Shown: one piece after another, positions 18,289 through 26,293 of the stretch | Layout: each line of letters opens with the position of its first letter | Numbering within the stretch: position 1 is the first letter of the stretch | NCBI RefSeq assembly: GCF_958304185.1 | Contig: NZ_OY284433.1 | Span: 1,860,001-1,924,000 of the forward strand | Source of the DNA: an uncultured Erythrobacter sp. | Lineage (GTDB): Bacteria; Pseudomonadota; Alphaproteobacteria; Sphingomonadales; Sphingomonadaceae | Length of the DNA: 64,000 nt | Direction: 5' to 3' | Translations under genes and position numbers: made by a program | The notes under the pieces: model-generated | Databases searched by the model: none | What the model saw: the letters and a program-made list of their open reading frames with translations, nothing else | Told to the model about the DNA's origin: nothing

Positions 18289-19764
18289 CTATTCCCAGCC
18301 CAGCGCCTTTCGGATGATCGCGTAGATCACGTTCTGCTCGATCACACCGCGCACGCGGCTTGCGCCGGGGCCGGTGGCGAACAGGGCGACGTCCTCGCCG
18401 CCGTGAGTCTCGCTACCGAGCGGCACCAGCGCTTGCTGGCGGGCCTTGATCCCGGTTTCGGGCATCGGGCGGCCGTGATCGTGGTCGTCATTTTCATCGT
18501 CATGCTTCTTGGCCAACAGCCCGCCCGGCCCGTTGGTATAGCCCAATGTGGTGTAGGGCTTGCCGTCCGCTGCCAGCAGGGGCGATGTGCCGTCGCCGCC
18601 ATCCTCGCCATTGCCCTTCGGCGGCACGACCAGCCCGAGGATGTCGTTCCCGCGCTGCGGGTAGCCCGAAATCGTGAAGACGTGGCTGTGATCGGCGGTG
18701 ACCATGATCAGGGTTTCGGCAGGATCGGTGTTGTCGACCGCATATTGCACCGCGCGCGCGAATTCGACCGCCTCCTCCAGCGCATAGCCCGCCTGTCCGG
18801 CGTGGTGCGCGTGATCGATCCGCCCGCCTTCGACCATCAGGTAGAAACCATCAGGATCAGCCTTGAGCCGCGTGATCGCCTGTGCGGTCATGTCGGTGAG
18901 GGTGGGTTCGGGCGAATCCGGCTTCCGGTCGGCCATAAAGGTCAGGTGGCCGGGGTTGAACAGGCCGAGCACCGGTTTGTCCATCGGCGCGGCGGCCAAT
19001 TCGGCGGCGGTCTTGACGACGGTGCCGCCGTTTGTCGCGGCCCATGCACTGGGCAGATCGGCGCCTGCATCAATCCGGCGGCCACCGCGCTCCTTGTCCT
19101 TGCCGTAGAACACCGCGGTACCGCCGCCGAGCGCGACGTCGAACTTCGCGTCGGCAAGCTGCTGCGCAATGTCCTTGCAGCCCTGTCCCTGCTGGTCGGC
19201 GGGGATATTGGTGTCGCTCTCCCAGTCACGATCCGCGCTGCGCGAATAGACGCTGGCCGGAGTCGCATGAGTCAGGCGCGTCGTGGTGACGATCCCGAGC
19301 GCGAGGCCCCGCTGCTTCACTTCCTCGCCCAGCAAGGGCAAGGGATTGGCGAGCGCGTCCTTGCATACGCCCTTTTCCGCATCCGGCCCGATGCCGAGCA
19401 CCCCGATGCGGGTCTTGGTCCCTGAATGCATCGCGGTCGCCGTGCCCGCGCTGTCGGGCACCTGCGCATTGGTGTTGTAGGTCTTGACCAGCGCAAGGTT
19501 GTCGAACTTTTCGAAGCTGAGCCGGTTTTCCTCCCCCGTCTCGCCGCGCTTCTGTCCTTCGTAAATGCGCGTGGCGGTGATGGTGGAGATGCCCATGCCG
19601 TCACCGATGAACAGGATCACATTCTTGGCCTGCTTCGGCGCGGCAACCTCAGCCACCGGAGCTGGACGCGCCTCGCTCGCGCTGCTGGTGTTGATGGTAG
19701 TCACACACCCGCCCAGGGGCAGGGCTGCAGCCAGCAGAGCGATCAGGGCGCGGGTCGTGGTCAT
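18289..19764 (-). CDS. phoA: Alkaline phosphatase, predicted lipoprotein (PhoA family)
   Basis: 491 aa. Lipobox LGGC with Cys20 predicts outer- or inner-membrane attachment rather than free periplasm. Metal ligand Asp55 lies in FIGDGMG, nucleophile Ser105 lies in PDSAGTATAM, and VEGGRIDHAHHAG and TADHSH supply further metal ligands. The region near residues 415-440 is His/Asp-rich (KKHDDENDDHDHGRP), possibly an extra metal-binding loop. It would release phosphate from organic monoesters. The upstream region has only one poor Pho half-site, so PhoB control is not shown by sequence. It may act together with PstS encoded about 14 kb away. Confidence 0.93.
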   Translation of the reverse strand: MTTTRALIALLAAALPLGGCVTTINTSSASEARPAPVAEVAAPKQAKNVILFIGDGMGISTITATRIYEGQKRGETGEENRLSFEKFDNLALVKTYNTNAQVPDSAGTATAMHSGTKTRIGVLGIGPDAEKGVCKDALANPLPLLGEEVKQRGLALGIVTTTRLTHATPASVYSRSADRDWESDTNIPADQQGQGCKDIAQQLADAKFDVALGGGTAVFYGKDKERGGRRIDAGADLPSAWAATNGGTVVKTAAELAAAPMDKPVLGLFNPGHLTFMADRKPDSPEPTLTDMTAQAITRLKADPDGFYLMVEGGRIDHAHHAGQAGYALEEAVEFARAVQYAVDNTDPAETLIMVTADHSHVFTISGYPQRGNDILGLVVPPKGNGEDGGDGTSPLLAADGKPYTTLGYTNGPGGLLAKKHDDENDDHDHGRPMPETGIKARQQALVPLGSETHGGEDVALFATGPGASRVRGVIEQNVIYAIIRKALGWE

Positions 19765-19912
19765 CGGCGTTCTCCTTGGTCTGGCGCGCTATCGGTTGCA
19801 GATGTGACGGTAAAGAGATGATCTGCGCCCGCGCCGCTAGATTTTAGGCGTTCTTGTCGCCCTGTCGCTTCGCTACTTGAGGGCGAGGGCTTCTGCTCCT
19901 AAGTCCGCTGCC

Positions 19913-20701
19913 ATGCTGACTGTCGCCACCTGGAACATCAATTCCGCCCGCCTGCGCGTGGGCCTGATCGAAAAGCTGCTCAACGAAGCCGCGCCTGACA
20001 TCCTGTGTCTGCAAGAGATCAAGTGCGAGAGCCATCTGTTCCCGGCCGAGGCGCTAGCGGCGCTGGGTTACACCCATCAGGCGGTGAGCGGGCAGAAAGG
20101 CTATCACGGCGTCGCCACCGTCAGCCGCGTGCCGATCCGCGAAGTCACCCGCCACGACTGGCAGGACAATGGCGAAGCGCGGCATATCGGCGTGGAAGTG
20201 CTGGGCAAGGATCTGCTGATCGAGAACGTCTATGTCCCCGCTGGCGGCGATGTGCCGGACCGCGCGGTGAACAAGAAATTCGGTCAGAAGCTCGATTTCC
20301 TCGGGCGCATGACCAAGTGGGCCGATACGCTCGACCGGACCACGCTGATCGTCGGCGATTTCAACATCGCCCCGCTCGAAAGCGATGTGTGGAGCCACAA
20401 GCAGTTGCTCAAGGTCGTCAGCCACACGCCGATCGAGGTGGAGACTCTGGGCCGGTTTCAGGACGCCCACGGGTGGGTCGATCTCGGGCGTCAGCACGTG
20501 CCTGCGCCGCAGCGCTATTACTCCTGGTGGAGCTATCGCAACCCCGGCTGGCAGGAGAACGACAAGGGTCGGCGGCTTGACCATATGTGGGCCTCGCCCG
20601 CGGTGGCGAAGCAGGCGCGGGCGCACCGGGTGCTGGAAGATGCGCGCAGCTGGACGCAGCCGTCCGATCACGTGCCGCTGATCACGGAGTTCGACCTCTG
20701 A
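19913..20701 (+). CDS. xth: Exodeoxyribonuclease III
   Basis: 262 aa starting at MLTVATWNINSARLR. Signatures of the ExoIII/APE1 family: LCLQEIKCES (catalytic Glu), VGDFNIAP and RLDHMWAS, with the C-terminal SDHVPLITEF Asp-His pair. It cleaves abasic sites and degrades duplex DNA 3' to 5' in base-excision repair. Its stop lies within the proposed start of ribA (cTGA), so the two genes are likely co-translated. Confidence 0.94.
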   Translation: MLTVATWNINSARLRVGLIEKLLNEAAPDILCLQEIKCESHLFPAEALAALGYTHQAVSGQKGYHGVATVSRVPIREVTRHDWQDNGEARHIGVEVLGKDLLIENVYVPAGGDVPDRAVNKKFGQKLDFLGRMTKWADTLDRTTLIVGDFNIAPLESDVWSHKQLLKVVSHTPIEVETLGRFQDAHGWVDLGRQHVPAPQRYYSWWSYRNPGWQENDKGRRLDHMWASPAVAKQARAHRVLEDARSWTQPSDHVPLITEFDL

Positions 20702-21768
20702 GCGAGCCGCCTTCCTCGTCCCGCCGCGCGGCGCAAGCGGTGGACGCGCTGCGCCACGGCTGGCCGCTGGCGTTCGAGGGTGGGCCGGTTCTACTCCCGG
20801 TGGAGACCGCTATTGCGCAGGGTGCCAGCGCGCCGCGGATGCTGATTTCCGCCGCCCGTGCCGCCACGCTGAAACTCGCCAACCAGCGCGAGGCCGCCGT
20901 GCCGCACGCGCCTGTGCTGATTGCCGGGGGCGAGGATTTCACCATGCGCGATGCTCTGCCGATTGCTGACCCGGCACTCGATCTGGGCAATCCCTTGAAA
21001 GGCCCATTCAAGGCGGTGACGCTGGACTGGGAAGAATCGGCCCGCGCCGCGCTGGAATTGGCGCGGATTGCGGGGATCCTGCCTGCGTTTCTGGTCGACC
21101 CGGTGGACGCGGGTGAGGCGCAGCCGGTCGCCGTGTCCGATCTCGCCGCCTATTCCGCTGCGGGAGCCCTGCGCATCGTGACCCGCGCGCGCCTGCCCGT
21201 TTCGGCCTGCGAAGAGGCCGAGATCGTCGCCTTCCGCTCGGCCGCCGACCTGCGCGAGCACGTGGCGCTGGTCATCGGCAAGCAATCGGGCGACCGCCAG
21301 CCGCTGGTGCGGCTCCATTCCGAGTGCCTCACCGGCGACATCCTCGGCAGCCTCAAATGCGATTGCGGCCCGCAACTGGACGCCGCGCTGCACGCGATGG
21401 CGCATGAGACGCAGAACTCAGGCGGGTGGGGCGTGCTGCTCTATATGCGGCAGGAGGGGCGCGGGATCGGCCTCGTCAACAAGCTGCGCGCTTATCGCCT
21501 GCAGGATCAGGGGTTCGATACGGTCGAGGCCAACCAGCGGCTCGGCCTGCCCGATGAAGCTCGCGATTTCCCGGTGGCGGCGCGGATGCTGGAACTGCTG
21601 GGCGCGCGGAGGATCCGCCTGCTGACCAACAACCCGGCGAAAGTCACCGCGCTGGAAGCTGCCGGGATCACCGTCAGCGAGCGCGTGCCGCACCAGCTCC
21701 CCGAAAACCCGCACAACGCCCGCTATCTGGCGACCAAGCGGGATCGCTCAGGGCATTTGCTGAAGTAA
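20698..21768 (+). CDS. ribA: GTP cyclohydrolase II with long N-terminal extension
   Basis: 356 aa if started at CTG 20698. The catalytic half (about residues 180-356) carries the zinc motif C-x10-C-x-C in RLHSECLTGDILGSLKCDCG and the QEGRGIGLVNKLRAY element, so GTP ring opening for riboflavin synthesis is expected. The N-terminal ~170 residues are extra compared with the roughly 200-residue E. coli enzyme and show no intact DHBP-synthase motif that I can see. No in-frame ATG exists near the start; CTG 20698 has GGAG at 20686-20689, eight bases upstream, and overlaps the xth stop. GTG 20740 is the alternative. Confidence 0.87.
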   Translation: MSEPPSSSRRAAQAVDALRHGWPLAFEGGPVLLPVETAIAQGASAPRMLISAARAATLKLANQREAAVPHAPVLIAGGEDFTMRDALPIADPALDLGNPLKGPFKAVTLDWEESARAALELARIAGILPAFLVDPVDAGEAQPVAVSDLAAYSAAGALRIVTRARLPVSACEEAEIVAFRSAADLREHVALVIGKQSGDRQPLVRLHSECLTGDILGSLKCDCGPQLDAALHAMAHETQNSGGWGVLLYMRQEGRGIGLVNKLRAYRLQDQGFDTVEANQRLGLPDEARDFPVAARMLELLGARRIRLLTNNPAKVTALEAAGITVSERVPHQLPENPHNARYLATKRDRSGHLLK

Positions 21769-21844
21769 CCGCCATCAGCAAATGCCCCGGAGCGGAATTC
21801 TTATCGTCGTCGCCCCATGCTTGACACGGGGCTTGGCTCACTCC

Positions 21845-21877
21845 GGGTCAGGCTCAGAAAAAGATGAAGCCTGACCC
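21845..21877. repeat. Perfect 10-bp stem-loop
   Basis: GGGTCAGGCT (21845-21854) pairs with AGCCTGACCC (21868-21877) around a 13-nt A-rich loop, about 75 bp after ribA. No T-run follows, so it is not a classical terminator. The preceding stretch CCCCATGCTTGACACGGGG resembles a decayed family A arm. Confidence 0.5.
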
Positions 21878-21893
21878 CATAGCCGCCAACCCC

Positions 21894-21973
21894 GTCACCC
21901 CAGCGAAAGCTGGGGCCTAGGGCCTCTTAGTGCAGTGCTTGCCGCCATAGGTCCCAGCTTTCGCTGGGATGAC
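21894..21973. repeat. 80-bp mirror-ended repeat, family B copy 1
   Basis: Begins GTCACCCCAGCGAAAGCTGGG and ends CCCAGCTTTCGCTGGGATGAC; each end is itself a hairpin (CCCAGC-gaaa-GCTGGG type) and the two ends are inverse copies. Copies of identical length are at 37070 and 50765. The 300-bp gap between ribA and the beta-helix gene holds this and the stem-loop at 21845, and no gene. Confidence 0.85.
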
Positions 21974-22069
21974 GAAGGCTGACAGCAATCCACCCATATT
22001 CCGCCATTAACGCAAAGGCCCCGGCTCACCCAAAGCAGACATCGGCACGCTTTCCCTGAAGCGCAAACC

Positions 22070-23032
22070 CTAACGCTGCTCGTACTGCTTGATCCCTGCC
22101 GCCAGCTTGTTGCCCTGCATCACGATCCGCGATCCCGTCCAGTCGGCGAAGAAGGCCGTCTCTCGGCTGAGGCCGGGCACGAAGCGGGCTTCGTTGTTCA
22201 CCACCTGAAGCCCGTCCGAGGGGTGGAGCAGGTCTTCTGCTCCCAGCGCGATGAAGGTCGAGTAATTTTCCTTGTCGCGCCCCTGTACGAACCAGTTGTC
22301 GGCGATCCGGCCGACGCTGCCAGCGGGCAGATCGATCATGTAATTGGTGGTGCGCCCGTTGGCATCGTCAAAGCTGTTGCCCTCAATCACGACCTCTGTC
22401 GCGCGCGCCTTGAGGTAATGGCCGCCGGTGCCGCGTTCAAACCGGCTTTCGCGCACGGTGAGCGAGCCGATATCGCCGATGTACAGCGAATGCGCGCAGC
22501 CCGCGTCGTTCTCGCAGGTGCCAAGCCCGGTGAAGGTCGAGCGGGTGATGTACACCCGGATCGAAGGATCGGCGGCGGAGAGGATGCCCTGCTGGCTGTT
22601 CTCGAACCGGGCATAGGCGACATTCAGCGCGCCCGCTTCGAGACGGATGCCCGCGCCGTTGCCGTCTTCGACATTGATGTTGCTGAAGGTCAGCCCGCGA
22701 ATCTCGGCGCCAGTGCCGCGCAGCACCAGCGAGCCCTTGCCCTCACACGCGCGGCCCGCCAGCGTGACGGTGCCGGGTTCGGCGGCTTCGTAAATGATCA
22801 CGCCCTCTTCCTGCACCGCGCATTGGCGATAGGTGCCGGGCGCGATGCGGATCGTGGCGCGGCTGTTGCCGATGTCGTTCACCGCGTCCTGCAAGGTGCC
22901 ATAGCTGCGCCCAGTCTCGGTCACGGTGAAGGCACCGGGAACTGGCTGGGCGAGCAGCACGGCGGCAGGTAGCGCGGCAGTAGCAGCGGCAGCGACGAGC
23001 GCGGATAGCGCGAGGGATTGATTGCGGGTCAT
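22070..23032 (-). CDS. Exported right-handed parallel beta-helix protein
   Basis: 320 aa from ATG 23032. A Sec signal (MTRNQSLALSALVAAAATAA, cleaved near LLAQP) is followed by a stack of short coils such as IRGLTFSNINV, AGIRLEAGALNVAYARFENS, VVIEGNSFDD and LQVVNNEARFV, the periodicity of pectate-lyase-like beta-helices. No carbohydrate-cleaving residues can be assigned with confidence. Cys pairs (CAVQEE/RACEG and TCENDAGCAH) could form disulfides. It stands alone and its substrate is unknown; a polysaccharide-binding or lyase role is plausible. Confidence 0.78.
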   Translation of the reverse strand: MTRNQSLALSALVAAAATAALPAAVLLAQPVPGAFTVTETGRSYGTLQDAVNDIGNSRATIRIAPGTYRQCAVQEEGVIIYEAAEPGTVTLAGRACEGKGSLVLRGTGAEIRGLTFSNINVEDGNGAGIRLEAGALNVAYARFENSQQGILSAADPSIRVYITRSTFTGLGTCENDAGCAHSLYIGDIGSLTVRESRFERGTGGHYLKARATEVVIEGNSFDDANGRTTNYMIDLPAGSVGRIADNWFVQGRDKENYSTFIALGAEDLLHPSDGLQVVNNEARFVPGLSRETAFFADWTGSRIVMQGNKLAAGIKQYEQR

Positions 23033-23140
23033 GCGCGGCAGCCTAACCGACAATGGTTAAGGCACCATTTGCCGCTTGGCGTATCCCCCAAGGCTTGGCT
23101 AAACCCCCGCCATAACATCACCGCCGAGAGGAACTAACGA

Positions 23141-23428
23141 ATGCGCAAAGCTGCCCCCTTCACCGCCCTTGCTGGCGCCGCCCTGATGCTCGCCGCTTGT
23201 GGCAGCGCCGATGATGCCTCGACCGAGGCGAGCGCCGATACCGTGGAAATGCCCGCCGACAGCGCGCTCGCGCCGGTCGCCGAAGTCCCGGTTGCCGATC
23301 CGTCCGCCACCGCGACTGACGCGCCTGCGACCGATTCGGCGATCGAAGCCACCACCGAGCAATCGGCCGAAGCTGCCGCCAATGTCGCCGCCGAAGCCTC
23401 GGCCGCGGCTGAAACACCGGTCGAGTAA
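23141..23428 (+). CDS. Small Ala-rich lipoprotein (unknown function)
   Basis: 95 aa. Signal with lipobox LAAC (Cys20, MRKAAPFTALAGAALMLAAC). The mature part is almost entirely Ala, Asp, Glu, Thr, Ser and Pro, acidic and probably disordered. GAGAGGAA lies 6-10 bases before the ATG. It is followed 8 bp later by a second small lipoprotein, so both are probably in one transcript. Not recognised; possibly a surface-exposed or periplasmic spacer protein. Confidence 0.7.
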   Translation: MRKAAPFTALAGAALMLAACGSADDASTEASADTVEMPADSALAPVAEVPVADPSATATDAPATDSAIEATTEQSAEAAANVAAEASAAAETPVE

Positions 23429-23436
23429 GCCGCGCA

Positions 23437-23673
23437 ATGCCGCGCTGGCCGATCGTCGTGGGCCTCGCCCTTTCCCTTGCCGCGTGCGGGGGCGAGGGGG
23501 CGAGCGCGCCGGGCGGGGTCAGCGCGGGCGAGGCCAAGGCGCTCGAGGATGCGGCCGCAATGCTGGACGAACGCCGCCTGCCGCCCGAGGCCCTACCCTC
23601 GGATGCGCCGACCGAGGCGCCCGCGCCAGCCCCTGCCGAAATGACAGGCGACGCGGCCGCTCCGCGCAATTAG
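23437..23673 (+). CDS. Second small lipoprotein (unknown function)
   Basis: 78 aa. Short signal with lipobox LAAC (Cys17). The mature part has a brief helical stretch (AGEAKALEDAAAMLDERRLP) followed by a Pro/Ala-rich acidic tail. It begins 8 bp after the preceding lipoprotein and ends 47 bp before the acyl-CoA dehydrogenase gene. It resembles its neighbour in layout but not in sequence. No known domain is recognisable. Confidence 0.62.
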   Translation: MPRWPIVVGLALSLAACGGEGASAPGGVSAGEAKALEDAAAMLDERRLPPEALPSDAPTEAPAPAPAEMTGDAAAPRN

Positions 23674-23720
23674 GCGCGAGCCGGCCAGCCTGCCTTCCGT
23701 CCCAAGGATGATTGCTCACC

Positions 23721-24920
23721 ATGAATGCCCCCGCCAACCTCACCCCCGCGCACAATCCGGGTATGGACGAGGACACCTTCGAACAGTTCGCTGAGCAGCT
23801 GAAGCGCTATGTCCGCGAACGGCTGATCCCGGCCGAAGCGCAGGTGATTGCCGAGGACCGCATCCCCGAGGACATCCTCAAGGAAATGCGCGAGATGGGG
23901 CTGTTCGGCCTCTCCGTGCCCGAGGAGTTCGGCGGCGCGGGGCTCAACATGACGCAGTACGCCCGCGTGGTGAACATCATGGCCTATGCCGCGCCGGCCT
24001 ACCGGTCGATCTTCTCGATCAATGTCGGGATGTTCGCGAGCGCGCTGAAGAACGGCGCGACGGAGGCCCAGAAGGCTGAGTGGTATCCGAAGATCGCGGA
24101 AGGCCGGATCGCCTGCTTCGGCCTCACAGAACCGGGGTCGGGCAGCGACAGCGCAGGGCTCGCGACCACCGCGACGCCGGACCCGGACGGCAACGGCTGG
24201 ATCCTTAACGGCACCAAGCGTTACATCACCAACGCGCCCCATGCCGAAGTCGCGCTGATCATGGCGCGCACCAACAAGGAAGCACTGCCCAAGAACGCCC
24301 ACGTGTCCGCCTTTCTGGTGCCGATGACCGCGCCGGGGGTTTCGACCGGCAGCCCGGACAAGAAGATGGGCCAGAGCGGATCGCATATTGCCGACATCAT
24401 GCTCGACGATGTCCGCGTGCCGGGCGATGCGCTGCTGGGCGGGGAGACCGGCAAGGGCTTCGTCTTCGCGATGAAGAGCCTCGACAACGGGCGCATCAGC
24501 GTCGGTGCAGCGGCGACCGGCTATGCCCGGCGGGCGCTCGATTCGGCGCTGCGTTACGCCAATGAGCGCAAGGCGTTCGGCGAACCGATCGCCAACTTCC
24601 AGCTGATCCAGGCGATGCTCGCCGACAGCGAGATCGAAATTTACGCCGCCGAGGCGATGATGGCCGACGTCACCGCGCGGGCCGACCGGGGCGAGAACAT
24701 TCTCGTCAAAGCCGCCGCCTTCAAGGTCTTCGCCAGCGAGATGTGCGGCCGGGTGGTTGACCGGGTGGTGCAGATCTATGGCGGCGCGGGCTATCTGGCC
24801 GAATACGACGCAGAACGCTTCTTCCGCGATGCCCGCATCTACCGCATCTACGAAGGGACGACGCAGATTCTCCAGCTCCAGATCGCCAAGCATATGCTGC
24901 GCGAGTGGGCGGCCGCATGA
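23721..24920 (+). CDS. Acyl-CoA dehydrogenase
   Basis: 399 aa. Three-domain flavoenzyme: helical N-terminal domain (to about 130), beta domain with CFGLTEPGSGSDSAGL (FAD/substrate contacts) and NGTKRYITNAPHAEV, then the C-terminal helical bundle with ERKAFGEPIANFQLIQ and the catalytic base Glu378 in IYRIYEGTTQI. It oxidises an acyl-CoA to the 2,3-enoyl-CoA, passing electrons to ETF. The Glu position is that of short/branched-chain dehydrogenases. It is the first of four acyl-CoA genes. Confidence 0.93.
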   Translation: MNAPANLTPAHNPGMDEDTFEQFAEQLKRYVRERLIPAEAQVIAEDRIPEDILKEMREMGLFGLSVPEEFGGAGLNMTQYARVVNIMAYAAPAYRSIFSINVGMFASALKNGATEAQKAEWYPKIAEGRIACFGLTEPGSGSDSAGLATTATPDPDGNGWILNGTKRYITNAPHAEVALIMARTNKEALPKNAHVSAFLVPMTAPGVSTGSPDKKMGQSGSHIADIMLDDVRVPGDALLGGETGKGFVFAMKSLDNGRISVGAAATGYARRALDSALRYANERKAFGEPIANFQLIQAMLADSEIEIYAAEAMMADVTARADRGENILVKAAAFKVFASEMCGRVVDRVVQIYGGAGYLAEYDAERFFRDARIYRIYEGTTQILQLQIAKHMLREWAAA

Positions 24921-25060
24921 TCCTCCCCGTTCCGGGGAGGGGGACCATGCGTAGCATGGGGGAGGGGCAGGTGCAGCTGATCCGAACCGCTGACGTCCTG
25001 AGCCCCCGAGTGTGCCCCTCCACCAGCTTCGCTGGTCCCCCTCCCCCGGTGGGGGAGGAT
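24920..25060. repeat. Intergenic inverted-repeat element, family C
   Basis: The ends ATCCTCCCC (24920-24928) and GGGGAGGAT (25052-25060) are inverse copies. Inside are TCCGGGGAGGGGGACCATGC and the hairpin ACCAGC-ttc-GCTGGT. It starts at the last base of the acyl-CoA dehydrogenase gene and its right arm supplies GGAGG at 25054-25058, six bases before the ATG of the CoA transferase. Confidence 0.75.
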
Positions 25061-25064
25061 TAGG

Positions 25065-26291
25065 ATGTACAACCTTCTCAATGATCTGAGCATCGTCGAA
25101 GTCTCCAGCTTCGTCGCCTCACCCACCGCAGGGCTCTATTGCGCGCAAATGGGTGCGGAGGTGATCCGCGTCGATCACAAGGCGGGCGGGCTGGATTACA
25201 ACCGCTATATGCTCACCCGCGAGGGGCGCTCACTCTCGTGGGAGAACCTCAACCGCGCCAAGAAGTCGGTCGCGCTTGATCTGCAATCGGGCGCGGGGCG
25301 GGAACTGCTGGTGGAGCTAGCGGGCAGCGTCGGCCAATGCATCACCAACCTGCCGGAGCAGAGCTTCCTCAGCCACGCCGCGATGGCCGCCAAGCGCACG
25401 GACATGATCTCGCTTCGCGTGATGGGCTGGCACGATGGGCGCCAGGCGATGGACTTCACCGTGAACGCCGCAGCCGGATACCCGCTCATGACTGGGCCGG
25501 AGGAATGGGATGCTGCCAGCGCCCCGCCAGTCAACCAAGTGCTCCCGGCGTGGGACTTCATCACCGGAGCCTACGGCGCGTTCGCCATGCTCGCCGCTCT
25601 GCGCCACCGCGACCGCACCGGAGAGGGCAACGAAGTGCGCCTGCCGCTCGGCGATGTTGCCATCGGCACAATGGCGAATGCCGGGCTGATGGCCGAAGTG
25701 CTCTATCGCGGGTCCGATCGCGAGCGGCTCGGCAATGCGATCTGGGGCGCGTTCGGGCGGGATTTCCGCAGCCGTGACGGCGTGCGCTTCATGGTCGCCG
25801 CGCTCACGCCCAAGCAGTGGGGCGGGCTGGTGAAAGCCTTCCGATTGCAGGACGGGATCGCCGCCTTGGAAGCCGAATGCGGCGTGCGCTTTGCCGATGG
25901 CGACACTCCCCGCTTCCAGCACCGCGCGGCGCTGTTCGCGCTGTTCCAGACCGCGGCGGATGGCATGGATTATGCGCAGCTCGAAGCGCGCATGGCGGCG
26001 GAGGGCTGCACCTTCGAACGCTATCGCACCGCCTACGAAGCCGCGAGTGATCCAGTGCTGGTGGCAAGCAACCCCCTGTTCGGCCCCGCGCCCGCCAACC
26101 CTTCCGGCTTCGATTACCCCGCCACCCGCAGCTTCGCGAACCTGCCGGGCCGCGCGGCAGGTGACCCCGCGCCCGCGCCCTACCTTGGGGAGCATTCGGA
26201 AGAGGTGCTCAGCGAGAAGCTGGGCCTCTCCTCGGGCGCGATTGGCAAGCTGGTCGACGCGGGGACTGTGGCTTTGAGTGACAAGGAATGA
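25065..26291 (+). CDS. Class III (CaiB/BaiF) CoA transferase, possibly methylfumaryl-CoA isomerase
   Basis: 408 aa. The N-terminal Rossmann part has LSIVEVSSFVASPTAGLYCAQMGAEVIRVD, the family signature, and the catalytic Asp is probably Asp164 in PAWDFITGAYG. Family members move CoA between carboxylic acids; intramolecular versions such as mesaconyl-C1/C4-CoA transferase belong here, and I recall close sphingomonad sequences labelled 2-methylfumaryl-CoA isomerase (memory, not checked). The downstream MaoC-like hydratase fits that reading. The start uses an RBS contributed by the upstream repeat. Substrate unproven. Confidence 0.87.
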   Translation: MYNLLNDLSIVEVSSFVASPTAGLYCAQMGAEVIRVDHKAGGLDYNRYMLTREGRSLSWENLNRAKKSVALDLQSGAGRELLVELAGSVGQCITNLPEQSFLSHAAMAAKRTDMISLRVMGWHDGRQAMDFTVNAAAGYPLMTGPEEWDAASAPPVNQVLPAWDFITGAYGAFAMLAALRHRDRTGEGNEVRLPLGDVAIGTMANAGLMAEVLYRGSDRERLGNAIWGAFGRDFRSRDGVRFMVAALTPKQWGGLVKAFRLQDGIAALEAECGVRFADGDTPRFQHRAALFALFQTAADGMDYAQLEARMAAEGCTFERYRTAYEAASDPVLVASNPLFGPAPANPSGFDYPATRSFANLPGRAAGDPAPAPYLGEHSEEVLSEKLGLSSGAIGKLVDAGTVALSDKE

Positions 26292-26293
26292 CC

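Noticed and set aside
19781-19812. Possible Pho box upstream of phoA
   Set aside because: Only one half-site (CCGTCAC on the minus strand) is found; the partner at 11-bp spacing is TCATCTC, which does not match.
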